Assembly: GCF_022095615.2 (NCBI RefSeq)
Contig: NZ_CP155562.1
Span: forward strand, 13,353-77,352
Reading direction: 5' to 3'
Source of the DNA: Bacillus thuringiensis
GTDB lineage: Bacteria > Bacillota > Bacilli > Bacillales > Bacillaceae_G
Length of the DNA: 64,000 nt
The notes under the pieces are model-generated. The model was not told the DNA's origin. It searched no databases and worked only from the letters and a program-made list of their open reading frames with translations. Below, piece after piece: positions 1-9,624 of this stretch (within the stretch, counting starts at the first letter, position 1; each line of letters opens with the position of its first letter). The position numbers and the translations under genes are program-made.

Positions 1-350
1 TTAAATGTCATGATTTACTTCAAAATTTAAAACGTGCCAAGATTGAGAATCGCCTAGAATCTCGTTTAAAGCACTATACAAAATACAAATTACTTATTAT
101 TGATGAAATTGGGTACTTGCCTATTGATCCGGAGGATGCAAAATTATTCTTTCAATTAATCGATATGCGTTATGAAAAGCGTAGTACCATCCTAACGACC
201 AATATCAACTTCAAGTCTTGGGACGAAGTATTCCAGGACCCTAAACTCGCCAATGCCATACTAGATCGTGTCTTACATCATGCCACGGTGGTCAGTATTG
301 TAGGACAATCCTATCGAATTAAAGATCATTTTAGCAAAGAAAATGATTGA
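1..350 (+). CDS. istB: IstB-like ATP-binding transposition helper, 5'-truncated by window edge
   Basis: C-terminal 115 or so residues of the IS21-family helper ATPase that works with the IstA transposase. The visible part holds the Walker B-like stretch LLIIDEIGYLPI, the sensor-like ILTTNINF and the LDRVLHHATV region typical of IstB/DnaC-type AAA+ proteins. The translation is the same as the end of the complete istB gene in this window. The Walker A motif and start codon are upstream of the first base. Stop TGA at 348-350. Confidence 0.9.
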   Translation, partial: KCHDLLQNLKRAKIENRLESRLKHYTKYKLLIIDEIGYLPIDPEDAKLFFQLIDMRYEKRSTILTTNINFKSWDEVFQDPKLANAILDRVLHHATVVSIVGQSYRIKDHFSKEND

Positions 351-403
351 TTTTGTACATGCTTAAACAAGCGAAAATGTACATGTTTATCTTGACATTT
401 ACA
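1..403 (+). mobile_element. IS232 (IS21 family), right-hand part, cut by window start
   Basis: The first 403 bases match, base for base as far as I can compare, the last 403 bases of the complete IS232 copy further along (24238-24640), including the right terminus ending GACATTTACA. The left part lies outside the window. The flank after the terminus differs from those of the other copies, so this is a separate insertion. A third copy in opposite orientation begins at 63936. Confidence 0.93.
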
Positions 404-404
404 C

Positions 405-435
405 AAAAGCACGTTCTATTGTAGAACGCGCTTTT
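405..435 (+). terminator. Stem-loop terminator just outside the IS232 end
   Basis: A 14-bp stem with one mismatch (AAAAGCACGTTCTA pairing with TAGAACGCGCTTTT) and a 3-base loop. It begins two bases after the IS232 terminus, so it belongs to the host plasmid sequence, not the IS. A-rich 5' and T-rich 3' arms make it a plausible bidirectional terminator. Confidence 0.6.
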
Positions 436-584
436 CCTGAATGAGTCTATACTAATATTTCAAACCATTTTACATGTACATTATCATTATAACACATAAC
501 TGACAAAAAATAACGAAAAATCAAATTATTTAAAGGGGATTTATTTGACTTTTAATAATTTCTCTTGAAATAGGGTAGTATGTA

Positions 585-618
585 AAAAGAAGCTTTTCTA
601 TTTAAGAGAGCTTCTTTT
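585..618 (-). terminator. Terminator of the resolvase gene
   Basis: Perfect 10-bp stem AAAAGAAGCT / AGCTTCTTTT. It overlaps the stop codon of the minus-strand resolvase gene and has a T-run on the minus-strand transcript. Confidence 0.65.
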
Positions 619-1225
619 CTTCCAAATTATGTTCATATTCTTTAACTCTTCTATAAAATGTATTACTCTTCATGCCTACTCTTTGCATTGCTTCTACTGC
701 AGTAATTTTATGATTTTTCCATTCTTGATAAGCTTCTTTAAAATTATCATCAATTTCAACTTTTTTGCGGCCAAATTTAACTCCTTTTTGAAGTGCAATT
801 GTAATTCCTTCTTTTTGTCGTTCGCGGATTCTTTTTCTTTCATCTTCAGCCATATAGCTTAATAACTGTAAAATTAAATCTGAAATAAGAGTTTCAATTC
901 CATTTAAATCTTTATATTTCATAGTGTTAAGAAGTGGCATATCTAACACAACGATATCAATCTTTTTTTCTTTAATTAATTCTTGCCATTCATCTAAAAT
1001 CATTTGTTTATTTCTTCCCAAGCGATCTAAGGATTGAATATATAAAACATCGCCGTTTCTCAACATACGTTTCATAAGTTGATATTCAGGACGTTTAAAA
1101 TCTTTTCCACTTGCTCTTTCTATAAAGATGTATTCTTCAGGAATACTTATCTCTGCTGCGGTTGCGAGTTGTCTCTCGATAGATTGATCTTTACTACTTA
1201 CTCTAATATAAAAGAATTTCCTCAT
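602..1225 (-). CDS. tnpR: Serine resolvase (TnpR) of a Tn3-family transposon
   Basis: Site-specific recombinase that would resolve transposition cointegrates. The N-terminus FFYIRVSSKDQSIERQL carries the catalytic-serine motif of resolvase/invertase enzymes, followed by LYIQSLDRLGRN and the long E-helix region. The C-terminus ends in a helix-turn-helix (ITAVEAMQRVGMKSNTFYRRVKEY). I place the start at MRKFFY, 11 codons inside the longest frame, because GGGGGAAGGAA lies about 8 bases upstream. That gives 207 aa, close to the usual 185-210. It is divergent from the transposase gene at 1476, the common tnpR-tnpA arrangement, with the presumed res site between them. Confidence 0.9.
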   Translation of the reverse strand: MRKFFYIRVSSKDQSIERQLATAAEISIPEEYIFIERASGKDFKRPEYQLMKRMLRNGDVLYIQSLDRLGRNKQMILDEWQELIKEKKIDIVVLDMPLLNTMKYKDLNGIETLISDLILQLLSYMAEDERKRIRERQKEGITIALQKGVKFGRKKVEIDDNFKEAYQEWKNHKITAVEAMQRVGMKSNTFYRRVKEYEHNLEEKKLS

Positions 1226-1475
1226 TATGTATTCCTTCCCCCATTTCAAATCACACACAATCTATATTTATAAAAATTTGTTGGTTATAAGATATAATTA
1301 TTATATTTTAATGTCAAATTCTATACAACTCTCATGACATATTTCAAAAATAATTATGTTATAATTGTGAAACATTAAAAACTACTCAAACTCACCGTGT
1401 CAAAAAGTATACTTTTTGACACGGTGTAATCTATTATAATTATAATTCATAAGGAGATGTAGAAAACGATTAAAT
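1226..1475. other. tnpR-tnpA intergenic region, presumed res/promoter region
   Basis: 250-base, very AT-rich spacer between divergent resolvase and transposase genes, where Tn3-family res sites normally lie. It contains the 34-bp palindrome listed separately. I could not define the three resolvase-binding subsites by eye. Confidence 0.5.
1393..1426. repeat. Perfect 34-bp palindrome in the res/promoter region
   Basis: Two perfect 17-base arms (CACCGTGTCAAAAAGTA and its complement) meet without a spacer at GTATAC. It lies 49 bases before the tnpA start. It could be a resolvase binding site, an operator for tnpA, or part of a cruciform; the sequence alone does not decide. Confidence 0.75.
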
Positions 1476-4400
1476 ATGAATATTCAAAAAAGATTAACTA
1501 TTTTAACTACAGATGAAATAAATCAACTTTATAGTAGACCTCTTTTTACAACTAAAGAGCGCGTACAATATTTTTCTCTTTCTCAAATGGAAACTGAATT
1601 GTTATATACTTTACGTTCAATAAAATCTAAGATTTATTTTATTCTTCAACTTGGATACTTTAAGTCAAAGCACTTATTTTTTCAATTTAACCTATGTGAA
1701 GTGGAAGAAGATATTCAATATATTCTTAAAGTTCATTTCAATAATGCTGACTTCTCAGATTTTGGATCTATTGATAAAAAAACTAGGCTAAATCAACAAC
1801 AACTTATTCTTAAGCGCTTTAATTATTATCTTTGTGATTCACAATCTCGACTAGATTTAAAAGAACAAGCTCGTAGAGCTGCAGCTATAAGTGGGAAACC
1901 GATTTTTATTTTTCGCGAACTTATAAATTATTTAACTACTAAACGAATTATTATTCCTGGTTATAGCTTTATACAAGAGGTTATAGGAAATGCTATTACA
2001 TATGAACAAAACCGCCTTATAAGGGTTATACAAAAACAGCTATCCGAGGCGGATAAACAGCATTTAAAAGAATTATTATATAATCCTTCTGGTTTATATA
2101 AGATTACTCGAATCAAACATGAACCTAAAGACTTTAGTATGAATGAAATTAAACGGGAAATTGAATATGGGAAAGAAATGTATCCTCTTTTTCAACTGGC
2201 CAATTCAATTTTGCCACAACTAAAAATTTCTAATGAAAGTATTAAATATTACGCTTCTTTAGTAGAATATTATTCCGTATATAAATTAAAAAGGTTTAAT
2301 GAATCCCTTGTAAATCTTTATTTATTGTGCTTTATTTTTCATCGATACCAAAGAATGAATGATAATTTGATCAATAGTTTTATTTATAAAATGAGAAAAT
2401 ACAACGATGATATTTTATCCTTTGCAAAAGATCAAGTATATAACTATTACACAGAAAACCAGGAAGATTTCAAGAAAGTCGGAAATATTTTACAAGTTAT
2501 AATAGATGAAAACATTTCCGAACATACAGTATTTAAAGACATACAAAGACGTGTATTTTCTATCCTAGACCGTCCTAAATTAACTGAGCTAGCAAATCAA
2601 ATCCTGAATACTTCGAAGATAGATGAAAAAGCGTTCCGTTGGGAACGTATTGATACATTAGCTTTACAATTCAAGAGACAAATTCGTCCTATTTTTATGA
2701 CGATTGATTTTGTTACAACAGATATTGAAGATCCTCTTATGGATGCAATACATTTTTTAAAAGAAGTTTTTATGAAACGAAAAGCTTTACTTAAATATGA
2801 TATCGAAAATATTCCACAAACCTTTATACAAAATGGGGCCAAACGTTACCTTTACACGAAAGATGATGCGCATTCAAAACGTTTACTAATAGATCGATAT
2901 GAATTTTTAATTTATCATTCTTTATGGTACCGCTTACAATCAGGAGATGTTTTTTGTAGAGATAGCATACAGTATAGAAGTTTTGAAGATGATTTAGTCG
3001 ATGAAGATACGTGGGTACATAAAGAGAGTATGATTCAAGATTTCAATTTAACTAAGCTACAACAGCCCATCGAACAACATTTAAAAGAACTTGAAAACAA
3101 ATTGGAAGCTCGTATCATCTCTATTAATAAAAGGATTACTTCTGGAAAAAACAAATATGTTCAAGTGAAAAAACATAAAAATCATCATTCTTGGACACTT
3201 CCATATACTCGATCTTCATCTCTTATTAATCATTCTTTTTTCGATGTATTACCACAAGTTGATATGAGGAGTATCCTGTATTTTGTAAATCAGCAATGCA
3301 ATTTTCTAGATAACTTTGAACATATTCTGGGACGCTATGCCAATCAAAAAGCAAAGGATTATACTCTCATTCCATGTTTAATAGCTTGGGGAACAAATAT
3401 GGGGTTATATAGAATGGGAGAAGTCTCTGATATAGATTTTTCAAAATTAGCTACTACATCAGCTAATTTTATTCGATTAGAAACATTAAAAGATGTAAAT
3501 GATTGTATCAGTAATGCCACAAGTAAGCTTCCTATTTTCCCGTATTTTAACATTGATGATTTCATCCATTCAAGTAGTGATGGCCAAAAATACGAAACAC
3601 AGATTCATACACTACAGTCTCGTCATTCTTCTAAATATTTTGGAATGAATAAAGGAATCACTTCGTATACAATGGTGGCTAACCACATTCCAATTCAAGC
3701 AAGAATTATTGGTGCAAATGAGCATGAAAGCCATTATGTATTTGATATTTTATACAATAATACAACCAATATAAAACCTACTATCCATTCTACAGATACA
3801 CATGGAACGAATGAAGTTAATTTTGCTATTTTAGATTTGTTTGGTTACCAATTTGCACCTAGATATAAAGATATTCAAGCAACGATATCTCGAAATTTAT
3901 ATGGTTTTCAACATCCAAGCCATTATGAAGAATTGCTGATTAAACCTGTGCGTAAAATTAATACAGATCTCATTGTAAAAGAATGGGACAATATAAAACG
4001 AATTATGGTATCTCTTGCTTTAAAGACGACGACTCAAAATGTTATTGTTCGAAAATTAAGTTCTTATGCACGGAAAAATCAAACCAAGCGGGCACTATGG
4101 GAGTATGATAACATCATTAAAAGCCTATATTTTTTAGAATATATTGATTCATTATCGTTACGTCAAAATGTTCAAAAATCACTAAATCGTGGAGAAAGCT
4201 ATCATAAATTACGTCGATCAGTATCCTATGCAAACTTTGGGAAACTTCGTTTCAAGACTGAACAAGATCAGCACATCTGGAATGAATGTAGTAGGCTGCT
4301 CAGCAACTGTGTTGTTTATTACAATGCGAGTATATTATCGAATTTATTAATAAAATCCAAAGATACAGGGTTTGAGATGAAAATGTTACAGTATATTTCA

Positions 4401-4547
4401 CCAATTGCATGGCAACATATTAATTTTTATGGTCGTTATGAATTTAGTAAATCCCCAACAGTAGTAAATATAGAGGAAATTCTTGAGAGTATCAATAAAG
4501 ATGATATTCTCACCAGCTTAACACGAGAAGACTCCTTGGAAGAATAA
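1476..4547 (+). CDS. tnpA: Tn3-family transposase (TnpA), full length, different from that of Tn4430
   Basis: 1,023-aa DDE transposase for replicative transposition. Family landmarks are present: DDFIHSSSDGQKYE (first Asp), HSTDTHGTNEVNFAILDLFGYQFAPRYKDI (second Asp), RKLSSYARKNQTKRALWEYD (Glu region), and LNRGESYHKLRRSVSYANFGKLR and ISPIAWQHINFYG near the C-terminus. The length is at the long end for the family (about 960-1,020). The start is odd: AAGGAG is 19 bases from ATG and no in-frame alternative start lies closer. The serine resolvase partner, instead of TnpI, separates it from Tn4430. The left terminus of the transposon is not recognisable in the window. Confidence 0.92.
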   Translation: MNIQKRLTILTTDEINQLYSRPLFTTKERVQYFSLSQMETELLYTLRSIKSKIYFILQLGYFKSKHLFFQFNLCEVEEDIQYILKVHFNNADFSDFGSIDKKTRLNQQQLILKRFNYYLCDSQSRLDLKEQARRAAAISGKPIFIFRELINYLTTKRIIIPGYSFIQEVIGNAITYEQNRLIRVIQKQLSEADKQHLKELLYNPSGLYKITRIKHEPKDFSMNEIKREIEYGKEMYPLFQLANSILPQLKISNESIKYYASLVEYYSVYKLKRFNESLVNLYLLCFIFHRYQRMNDNLINSFIYKMRKYNDDILSFAKDQVYNYYTENQEDFKKVGNILQVIIDENISEHTVFKDIQRRVFSILDRPKLTELANQILNTSKIDEKAFRWERIDTLALQFKRQIRPIFMTIDFVTTDIEDPLMDAIHFLKEVFMKRKALLKYDIENIPQTFIQNGAKRYLYTKDDAHSKRLLIDRYEFLIYHSLWYRLQSGDVFCRDSIQYRSFEDDLVDEDTWVHKESMIQDFNLTKLQQPIEQHLKELENKLEARIISINKRITSGKNKYVQVKKHKNHHSWTLPYTRSSSLINHSFFDVLPQVDMRSILYFVNQQCNFLDNFEHILGRYANQKAKDYTLIPCLIAWGTNMGLYRMGEVSDIDFSKLATTSANFIRLETLKDVNDCISNATSKLPIFPYFNIDDFIHSSSDGQKYETQIHTLQSRHSSKYFGMNKGITSYTMVANHIPIQARIIGANEHESHYVFDILYNNTTNIKPTIHSTDTHGTNEVNFAILDLFGYQFAPRYKDIQATISRNLYGFQHPSHYEELLIKPVRKINTDLIVKEWDNIKRIMVSLALKTTTQNVIVRKLSSYARKNQTKRALWEYDNIIKSLYFLEYIDSLSLRQNVQKSLNRGESYHKLRRSVSYANFGKLRFKTEQDQHIWNECSRLLSNCVVYYNASILSNLLIKSKDTGFEMKMLQYISPIAWQHINFYGRYEFSKSPTVVNIEEILESINKDDILTSLTREDSLEE

Positions 4548-4595
4548 AGTATTGTTGTCCTTATTCCCCCTTTTCGGGGGGATGGGCAAAAACAC

Positions 4596-4910
4596 CCTAG
4601 TTGTAATTTGTGACCGATAAATAGTTGATAACAACAGCATATATCTTTTGTGAGGAGCGAAGTCCTTTATTTCTGAAGCATCTAAAGAATTCGCTTCAGC
4701 AGCAAAGTGCTTCAATTTAGAAATTGGAATGCCTTCTAATAAATCATGAATGTTTGGAAGGAAAGACGTAATAAATGAAAGTCTGTTTTGTAAATCTTTC
4801 ATATGAGTAATAGAAGGGCTTTTGGGAACTTCTTTAAAATAATTATAACCAGAATGTTGAGTTTCTTTTGACGTATGAAGTAATTGATCGAGTTTATCTT
4901 TTTCTATATT
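4596..4910 (-). pseudogene. Fragment of another Tn3-family transposase, cut at both ends
   Basis: The minus-strand translation contains IPISKLKHFAAEAN, LDASEIKDFAPHKRY and LLLSTIYRSQITTR, matching the N-terminal third of Tn3-family transposases (around residues 150-260). The fragment stops abruptly after TTR at about 4596, where it meets the end of the adjacent Tn3 module. Its other side runs into the tip of Tn4430 at 4911. It therefore records two insertions into an older transposon. The open frame reads on into IS231 up to 4958, which is coincidental. Confidence 0.75.
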
Positions 4911-4922
4911 GGGGTACCGCCA
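4911..4922. repeat. Displaced outer tip of Tn4430 (11-bp IS231 target duplication)
   Basis: GGGGTACCGCCA, the first 12 bases of the Tn4430 terminal repeat, split off by insertion of IS231. The 11 bases GGGTACCGCCA at 4912-4922 are repeated directly at 6578-6588 on the other side of the IS, a clean target duplication. IS231 is known to prefer Tn4430 ends. Confidence 0.9.
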
Positions 4923-6577
4923 CATGCCCATCAACTTAAGAATTTGCACTACCCCCAAGTGTCAAAAAACGTTATTCTTTCTAAAAAGCTAGCTAGAAAG
5001 GATGACATTTTTTATGAATCTTTCAATTCAAGATGAATTACAACTATTTTCTGAAGAGCTGTATCGTCATTTAACCCCTTCTCTTTTGGAAGAACTCGCT
5101 AAAGAATTAGGTTTTGTAAAAAGAAAACGAAAGTTTTCAGGAAATGAATTAGCTACCATATGTATCTGGGTCAGTCAACGTACAGCGAGTGATTCTCTCG
5201 TTCGACTATGCAGTCAATTACACGCCGCCACAGGCACTCTTATGAGTCCAGAAGGACTCAATAAACGCTTTGATAAAAAAGCGGTTGAATTTTTGAAATA
5301 TATTTTTTCTGCATTATGGAAAAGTAAACTTTGTAAAACATCAGCCATTTCAAGTGCAGCACTCACGTATTTTCAACGAATCCGTATTTTAGATGCGACG
5401 ATTTTCCAAGTACCGAAACATTTAGCACATGTATATCCTGGGTCAGGTGGTTGTGCACAAACTGCAGGTATCAAGATTCAATTAGAATATGACTTACACA
5501 GCGGACAGTTTTTAAACTTCCAGGTAGGTCCTGGAAAAAATAATGATAAAACATTTGGAACAGATTGCTTAGATACCTTACGGCCGGGTGATCTGTGTAT
5601 TCGTGATTTAGGATATTTTTCATTGGAAGACTTAGATCAAATGGATCAACGTGGCGTGTGCTATATATCAAGACTTAAGTTAAACCATACCGTCTATACG
5701 AAAAATCCATTTCCAGAATACTTTCGAAATGGGACAATCAAAAAACAGTCACAGTATATCCAAGTTGATTTAGAGAACATTATGCACACGTTAAAACCAG
5801 GACAAACGTATGAAATAAAAGAGTCGTATATTGGCAAGAATCAAAGATTATTTACAAGAGTAATTATCTACCGATTAACAGAGGAACAAATACTGGAACG
5901 TAGAAAAAAACAAAGCTATACCGAAAGTAAAAAGGGGATTACCTTTTCAGAAAAGAGTAAACGATTAACGGGTATCAACATATATGTTACGAATACGCCT
6001 TGGGAAGTGGTTCCGATGGAACAAATCCATGATTTTTACTCCCTCCGCTGGCAGATCGAAATCATATTTAAAACGTGGAAATCTCTATTTCAAATTCATC
6101 ATTGGCAAACTATCAAACAAGAGCGATTAGAATGCCATGTGTATGGAAAACTCATTGCCATTTTTATATGTTCTTCCACGATGTTTAAGATGCGCCAACT
6201 TCTGTTGCAAAAGCACAAAAGAGAACTAAGCGAATATAAAGCAATTGGGATGATTCAAGATCATCTATCCCTGTTATATCAAGCGATACAGAGAAACACC
6301 CGTATAATAACAAAGGTTTTAATCCGCCTGTTTACCCTACTAAAGAAAAATGGCCGGAAATCCCATCGATATGAGAAGAAAACTATCTTTGATATTATGG
6401 GTGTTGTCTATGAGTATAATGGATTGAGAAAACAAAAGAAAGCTGCATAAGAAAAAAATGAAACCCGTTAGGGTTTATTTCGTATGCTCATTTTTAAGAG
6501 GATTATACTGTTTAAAAGTTTGTTCATTTCAATTAATGGAAAACCGTAGAGTTTCTATCCTTAAGTTGATGGGCATG
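4923..6577 (+). mobile_element. IS231 (IS4 family), first copy, in the left tip of Tn4430
   Basis: 1,655 bp bounded by the IS231 terminal repeat CATGCCCATCAACTTAAG and its complement. Direct 11-bp duplications flank it. One full-length transposase gene. Size matches IS231A-type elements (about 1.65 kb). It appears identical to the inverted copy at 10725-12379. Confidence 0.95.
5014..6450 (+). CDS. tnp: IS231 transposase (IS4 family, DDE)
   Basis: 478 aa starting at [13 protein letters not shown] chose this ATG over the one 12 bases upstream because GAAAGG directly abuts the upstream ATG but is 12 bases from this one, and because 478 aa is the known IS231A length. IS4-family landmarks: [13 protein letters not shown] (first Asp), [14 protein letters not shown] (second Asp) and [16 protein letters not shown], the Y-(2)-R-(3)-E-(6)-K signature with the catalytic Glu. 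A small hairpin (AAACCC/GGGTTT) follows the stop. Confidence 0.96.
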   Translation: MNLSIQDELQLFSEELYRHLTPSLLEELAKELGFVKRKRKFSGNELATICIWVSQRTASDSLVRLCSQLHAATGTLMSPEGLNKRFDKKAVEFLKYIFSALWKSKLCKTSAISSAALTYFQRIRILDATIFQVPKHLAHVYPGSGGCAQTAGIKIQLEYDLHSGQFLNFQVGPGKNNDKTFGTDCLDTLRPGDLCIRDLGYFSLEDLDQMDQRGVCYISRLKLNHTVYTKNPFPEYFRNGTIKKQSQYIQVDLENIMHTLKPGQTYEIKESYIGKNQRLFTRVIIYRLTEEQILERRKKQSYTESKKGITFSEKSKRLTGINIYVTNTPWEVVPMEQIHDFYSLRWQIEIIFKTWKSLFQIHHWQTIKQERLECHVYGKLIAIFICSSTMFKMRQLLLQKHKRELSEYKAIGMIQDHLSLLYQAIQRNTRIITKVLIRLFTLLKKNGRKSHRYEKKTIFDIMGVVYEYNGLRKQKKAA

Positions 6578-6614
6578 GGGTACCGCCAGCATTTCGGAAA
6601 AAAACCACGCTAAG
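6577..6614 (+). repeat. Tn4430 left 38-bp terminal inverted repeat
   Basis: Starts GGGGTACCGCCAGCATTTCG and ends CCACGCTAAG. Exact complement of 10688-10725. The first G is shared with the end of the inserted IS231. Confidence 0.95.
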
Positions 6615-6627
6615 GATTTTTTCTATA

Positions 6628-6664
6628 AAAAGAGCCGTTATATTAAGAATAAAACGGCTCTTTT
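6628..6664 (-). terminator. Terminator at the end of Tn4430 tnpA
   Basis: 12-bp stem AAAAGAGCCGTT / AACGGCTCTTTT with a 13-base loop. The tnpA stop codon lies within the loop. The minus-strand transcript ends in a U-run. Confidence 0.7.
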
Positions 6665-9606
6665 ATACGTAAAGGACGTAAATTCATTTGCCCAGTGTCA
6701 TGTAATCCTTCAAATTTGTATTCTCCAAGAAAATTGATATGTTCCCATCCTAACGGCCACGCATATGGCATTAAATCTTCTCTAAATTCTCCTCTTGCTT
6801 TTAATTCTTCTACGGCTTTTTCCATATATACAGTGTTCCACACACTTATAGCGTTAATAATTATGTTTAGTGCACTAGCTCTTTGTAACTGGTCTTGGAG
6901 AGCACGTTCTCTAAATTCTCCACGTTGTCCAAAAAATATAATTCTAGCTAATGCATTGATTGCTTCTCCTTTATTTAAACCTTTTTGAACCCGTCTCCTT
7001 ACGGCTTTATTAGATATGTAATCCAGCGTAAAGAGGGTTTTCTCGATTCGTCCCATTTCTCCAAGTGCTGTTGCGAGTTTATTTTGTCTTGCATATGATC
7101 CGAGCTTCCCCATGATAAGAGCGCTAGATACTTTTCCTGTTTGAACCGAGTATGCCAACCTTCTAATATCTTCATAGTTTTCTTTTATTAACTTTACATT
7201 AATTTTTCCTTTTAAAAGTGCTTGAACATTTTCATATTCTTCTCCACCAGGTATAGAAAAAAGCTTAGTATCTGCCAAATCACGAATACGAGGAGCAAAT
7301 CGAAATCCCAACAAGTGTGTTAAAGCGAAAACTTGATCTGTATATCCAGCTGTATCTGTGTAATGTTCTTCAATTTTTAAATCTGTTTCATGATGAAGAA
7401 GCCCATCTAATACATGAAGAGCATCTCGTGCATTGGTAGTAATGACTTTCACATGATAGGCAGATAGCTGATCACTTACAAATCGATAAATGGTTCCACC
7501 TTTTCCCGTTCCATAGTGTGGATTGGAATCTGCATGTAGAGAACGTACAGCAATGGATAAACGCATACCATCAGAAGAAGAAGTTGTCCCATCTCCCCAA
7601 TAGGATGATAACTTTTGTTCCTTTTGGAAATTCACGAGAATAGATTGAGCGCGAACCATTGCATCATCATACATTCTCCATTGTGAAGCATTTGCCATTT
7701 GTCTATAGGAGATTCCAGGGGTAGCTTCCGCCATTTTTGTAAGACCTATATTTGTCCCCATTGCCATCAAAGTAGCTAATACAATATTCTGTTCCTCTTG
7801 ATCAGGAGATTGATTGGTAGAGGCGTGGATAAATTGATCATGAAATCCAGTCCAACTGGCCACTTCTATTAGTAAATCTGTCAGTTTTATTCTGGGTAAC
7901 ATACTATGAAGAAGTTTACTAAATGCTTTTGCTTCTTCTGGAGTTCCTCTATCCAATCGCTCAACATGTAGTTTTCCTTGACTAATATCTACTCCTTCTA
8001 ATTTCTCGCTATTTTTTGATAACCATTCTAAATGTTCATTTAATCGGTTTATTCGGTCAGTTATATAATCTTCAGCTTTTAAAGGGGCTGTAAGGCCATT
8101 TGGAATGTTTGAAACTTCGTTCCATTCATCATACGGTATAAGATAATCATCAAATGCCTTATGATGTCTACTGCCTGATACAAAAATATCTCCTGAACGA
8201 ATATGATTTCTTAACTCGGTTAAAGCTGCCAATTCATAATAGTGCCGATTAATGTTTCCGTCATCATCATATACATGTTTTTGCCAACGGTTAGATACAA
8301 AGTGTAAGGGAGCGCCATGAGGCACTTTTCGTTTACCTGTTTCATTCAATTCATGAATCGTATCAAGTGCTTGTAAAACGGGTTCTCCAGATTTCGTCGC
8401 TCTAAAATGAAGACTGCGTAATAAAGTAGGTGCATATCGTCTAACATAGGAATAACGAGTATTTAACAAATCCAAATAGTCATAATTTAAAGGCCGTGAT
8501 AGTTGTTTTGCTTCTTCAACAGATTCGACCATCTCATTCCATGACATTACTTCATCTAGGGCTGCAAAAGCATCTTTACCCGTTTCTTTTGCCTCAATTA
8601 GTGTCCCGCATACAGTAATAAATTGTAAAATCTTCTCGTTTAATTTTTTCCCATTTGCTTGCTGTATTTCGTCTTGTTCTTTTTTCCCTTTTGTTTGAAG
8701 ATTCATCATAAGACGATCATGAATTTCAATTGCGTAATCTATAAGGTCTTGTGTAATCTCCAATAAAAATGAGACTAACATACTATATCTTTTTACTTCA
8801 TTGAATCGTCTAAAAGCATATGGCTCATATTTTGATCCTAATCTAGCGAGCTGCCGAAGACGATTTGTATTAATTTTTGTGGTATCAATAGTAAGACCAA
8901 TTTTTTGAACAAATTGTAATCGGTCTATTACTTTTAAAAATGATTCTGGTGAAGGCTGGGCCGGTACATCTTTTAGCCATGCTAATGGAGATTTACCATT
9001 TATAGTTGGTAAAAGTAACGCATCTAATTGATCTTTTTGTTCTTGGACCAAACCGTCATGTAGTATACTATACACTTTCTGATCTGCTTGTTGCTTTGCT
9101 TCCCAGACGATATCTTCAATCACATACATAGCTGGAAGAATGACTTTCATTTTTCGCAATGTAGATATTGTTATTTCAATTAAATAGAGGGTATTATTGT
9201 TATCCATTGCTTGTTGCACTAAAAATTGTAATAAAGTTTCTTTATATTCAGAAGAAAAATTCTGATATCCATATTCTGTTCGAATTTCCCCAAGATGCTC
9301 CCATAAAGTATTCCCACGTTTGGCATATACTAAAAATTCTTCAGGTGGAATCTGTAACTGACTCGCAACGTAAGCCACTACATATTGTGGAATGTCTTTA
9401 TATTCTGTTAAGGACCAGCCAGGATAACGAATTAATGCAAGCTGAAGAGCGAACCCTAAACGATTGTATCCTCTACGGTGTTTTAATATTAAATGTAAGT
9501 CATGTTTAGAAAAAGTATGAAATGTTACCAAATCCCATTCTGTTAAACGTGATAAATCCATTAACTCATTTCGTTGTGCCTCTGACAGTAATTGTTTAAC
9601 TCCCAT
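6643..9606 (-). CDS. tnpA: Tn4430 transposase TnpA
   Basis: 987-aa Tn3-family DDE transposase, exactly the size known for Tn4430 TnpA. Visible landmarks: GDGTTSSSDGMRLS (first Asp), EEHYTDTAGYTDQVFALTHLLGFRFAPRIRDL (second Asp), GKLGSYARQNKLATALGEMGRIEKTLF (Glu region) and MPYAWPLGWEHINFLGEYKF at the C-terminus. It acts with TnpI, whose gene is 18 bases upstream on the same strand, so the two are probably co-transcribed. No frameshift seen. Confidence 0.97.
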   Translation of the reverse strand: MGVKQLLSEAQRNELMDLSRLTEWDLVTFHTFSKHDLHLILKHRRGYNRLGFALQLALIRYPGWSLTEYKDIPQYVVAYVASQLQIPPEEFLVYAKRGNTLWEHLGEIRTEYGYQNFSSEYKETLLQFLVQQAMDNNNTLYLIEITISTLRKMKVILPAMYVIEDIVWEAKQQADQKVYSILHDGLVQEQKDQLDALLLPTINGKSPLAWLKDVPAQPSPESFLKVIDRLQFVQKIGLTIDTTKINTNRLRQLARLGSKYEPYAFRRFNEVKRYSMLVSFLLEITQDLIDYAIEIHDRLMMNLQTKGKKEQDEIQQANGKKLNEKILQFITVCGTLIEAKETGKDAFAALDEVMSWNEMVESVEEAKQLSRPLNYDYLDLLNTRYSYVRRYAPTLLRSLHFRATKSGEPVLQALDTIHELNETGKRKVPHGAPLHFVSNRWQKHVYDDDGNINRHYYELAALTELRNHIRSGDIFVSGSRHHKAFDDYLIPYDEWNEVSNIPNGLTAPLKAEDYITDRINRLNEHLEWLSKNSEKLEGVDISQGKLHVERLDRGTPEEAKAFSKLLHSMLPRIKLTDLLIEVASWTGFHDQFIHASTNQSPDQEEQNIVLATLMAMGTNIGLTKMAEATPGISYRQMANASQWRMYDDAMVRAQSILVNFQKEQKLSSYWGDGTTSSSDGMRLSIAVRSLHADSNPHYGTGKGGTIYRFVSDQLSAYHVKVITTNARDALHVLDGLLHHETDLKIEEHYTDTAGYTDQVFALTHLLGFRFAPRIRDLADTKLFSIPGGEEYENVQALLKGKINVKLIKENYEDIRRLAYSVQTGKVSSALIMGKLGSYARQNKLATALGEMGRIEKTLFTLDYISNKAVRRRVQKGLNKGEAINALARIIFFGQRGEFRERALQDQLQRASALNIIINAISVWNTVYMEKAVEELKARGEFREDLMPYAWPLGWEHINFLGEYKFEGLHDTGQMNLRPLRIKEPFYS

Positions 9607-9624
9607 TGTTTCCCCTTTACTCCT

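Noticed and set aside
4563..4581. CCCCC-TTTTC-GGGGG hairpin after the Tn3 transposase gene
   Set aside because: Could be a terminator or part of the transposon end, but it has no T-run and no matching terminal repeat was found on the left.
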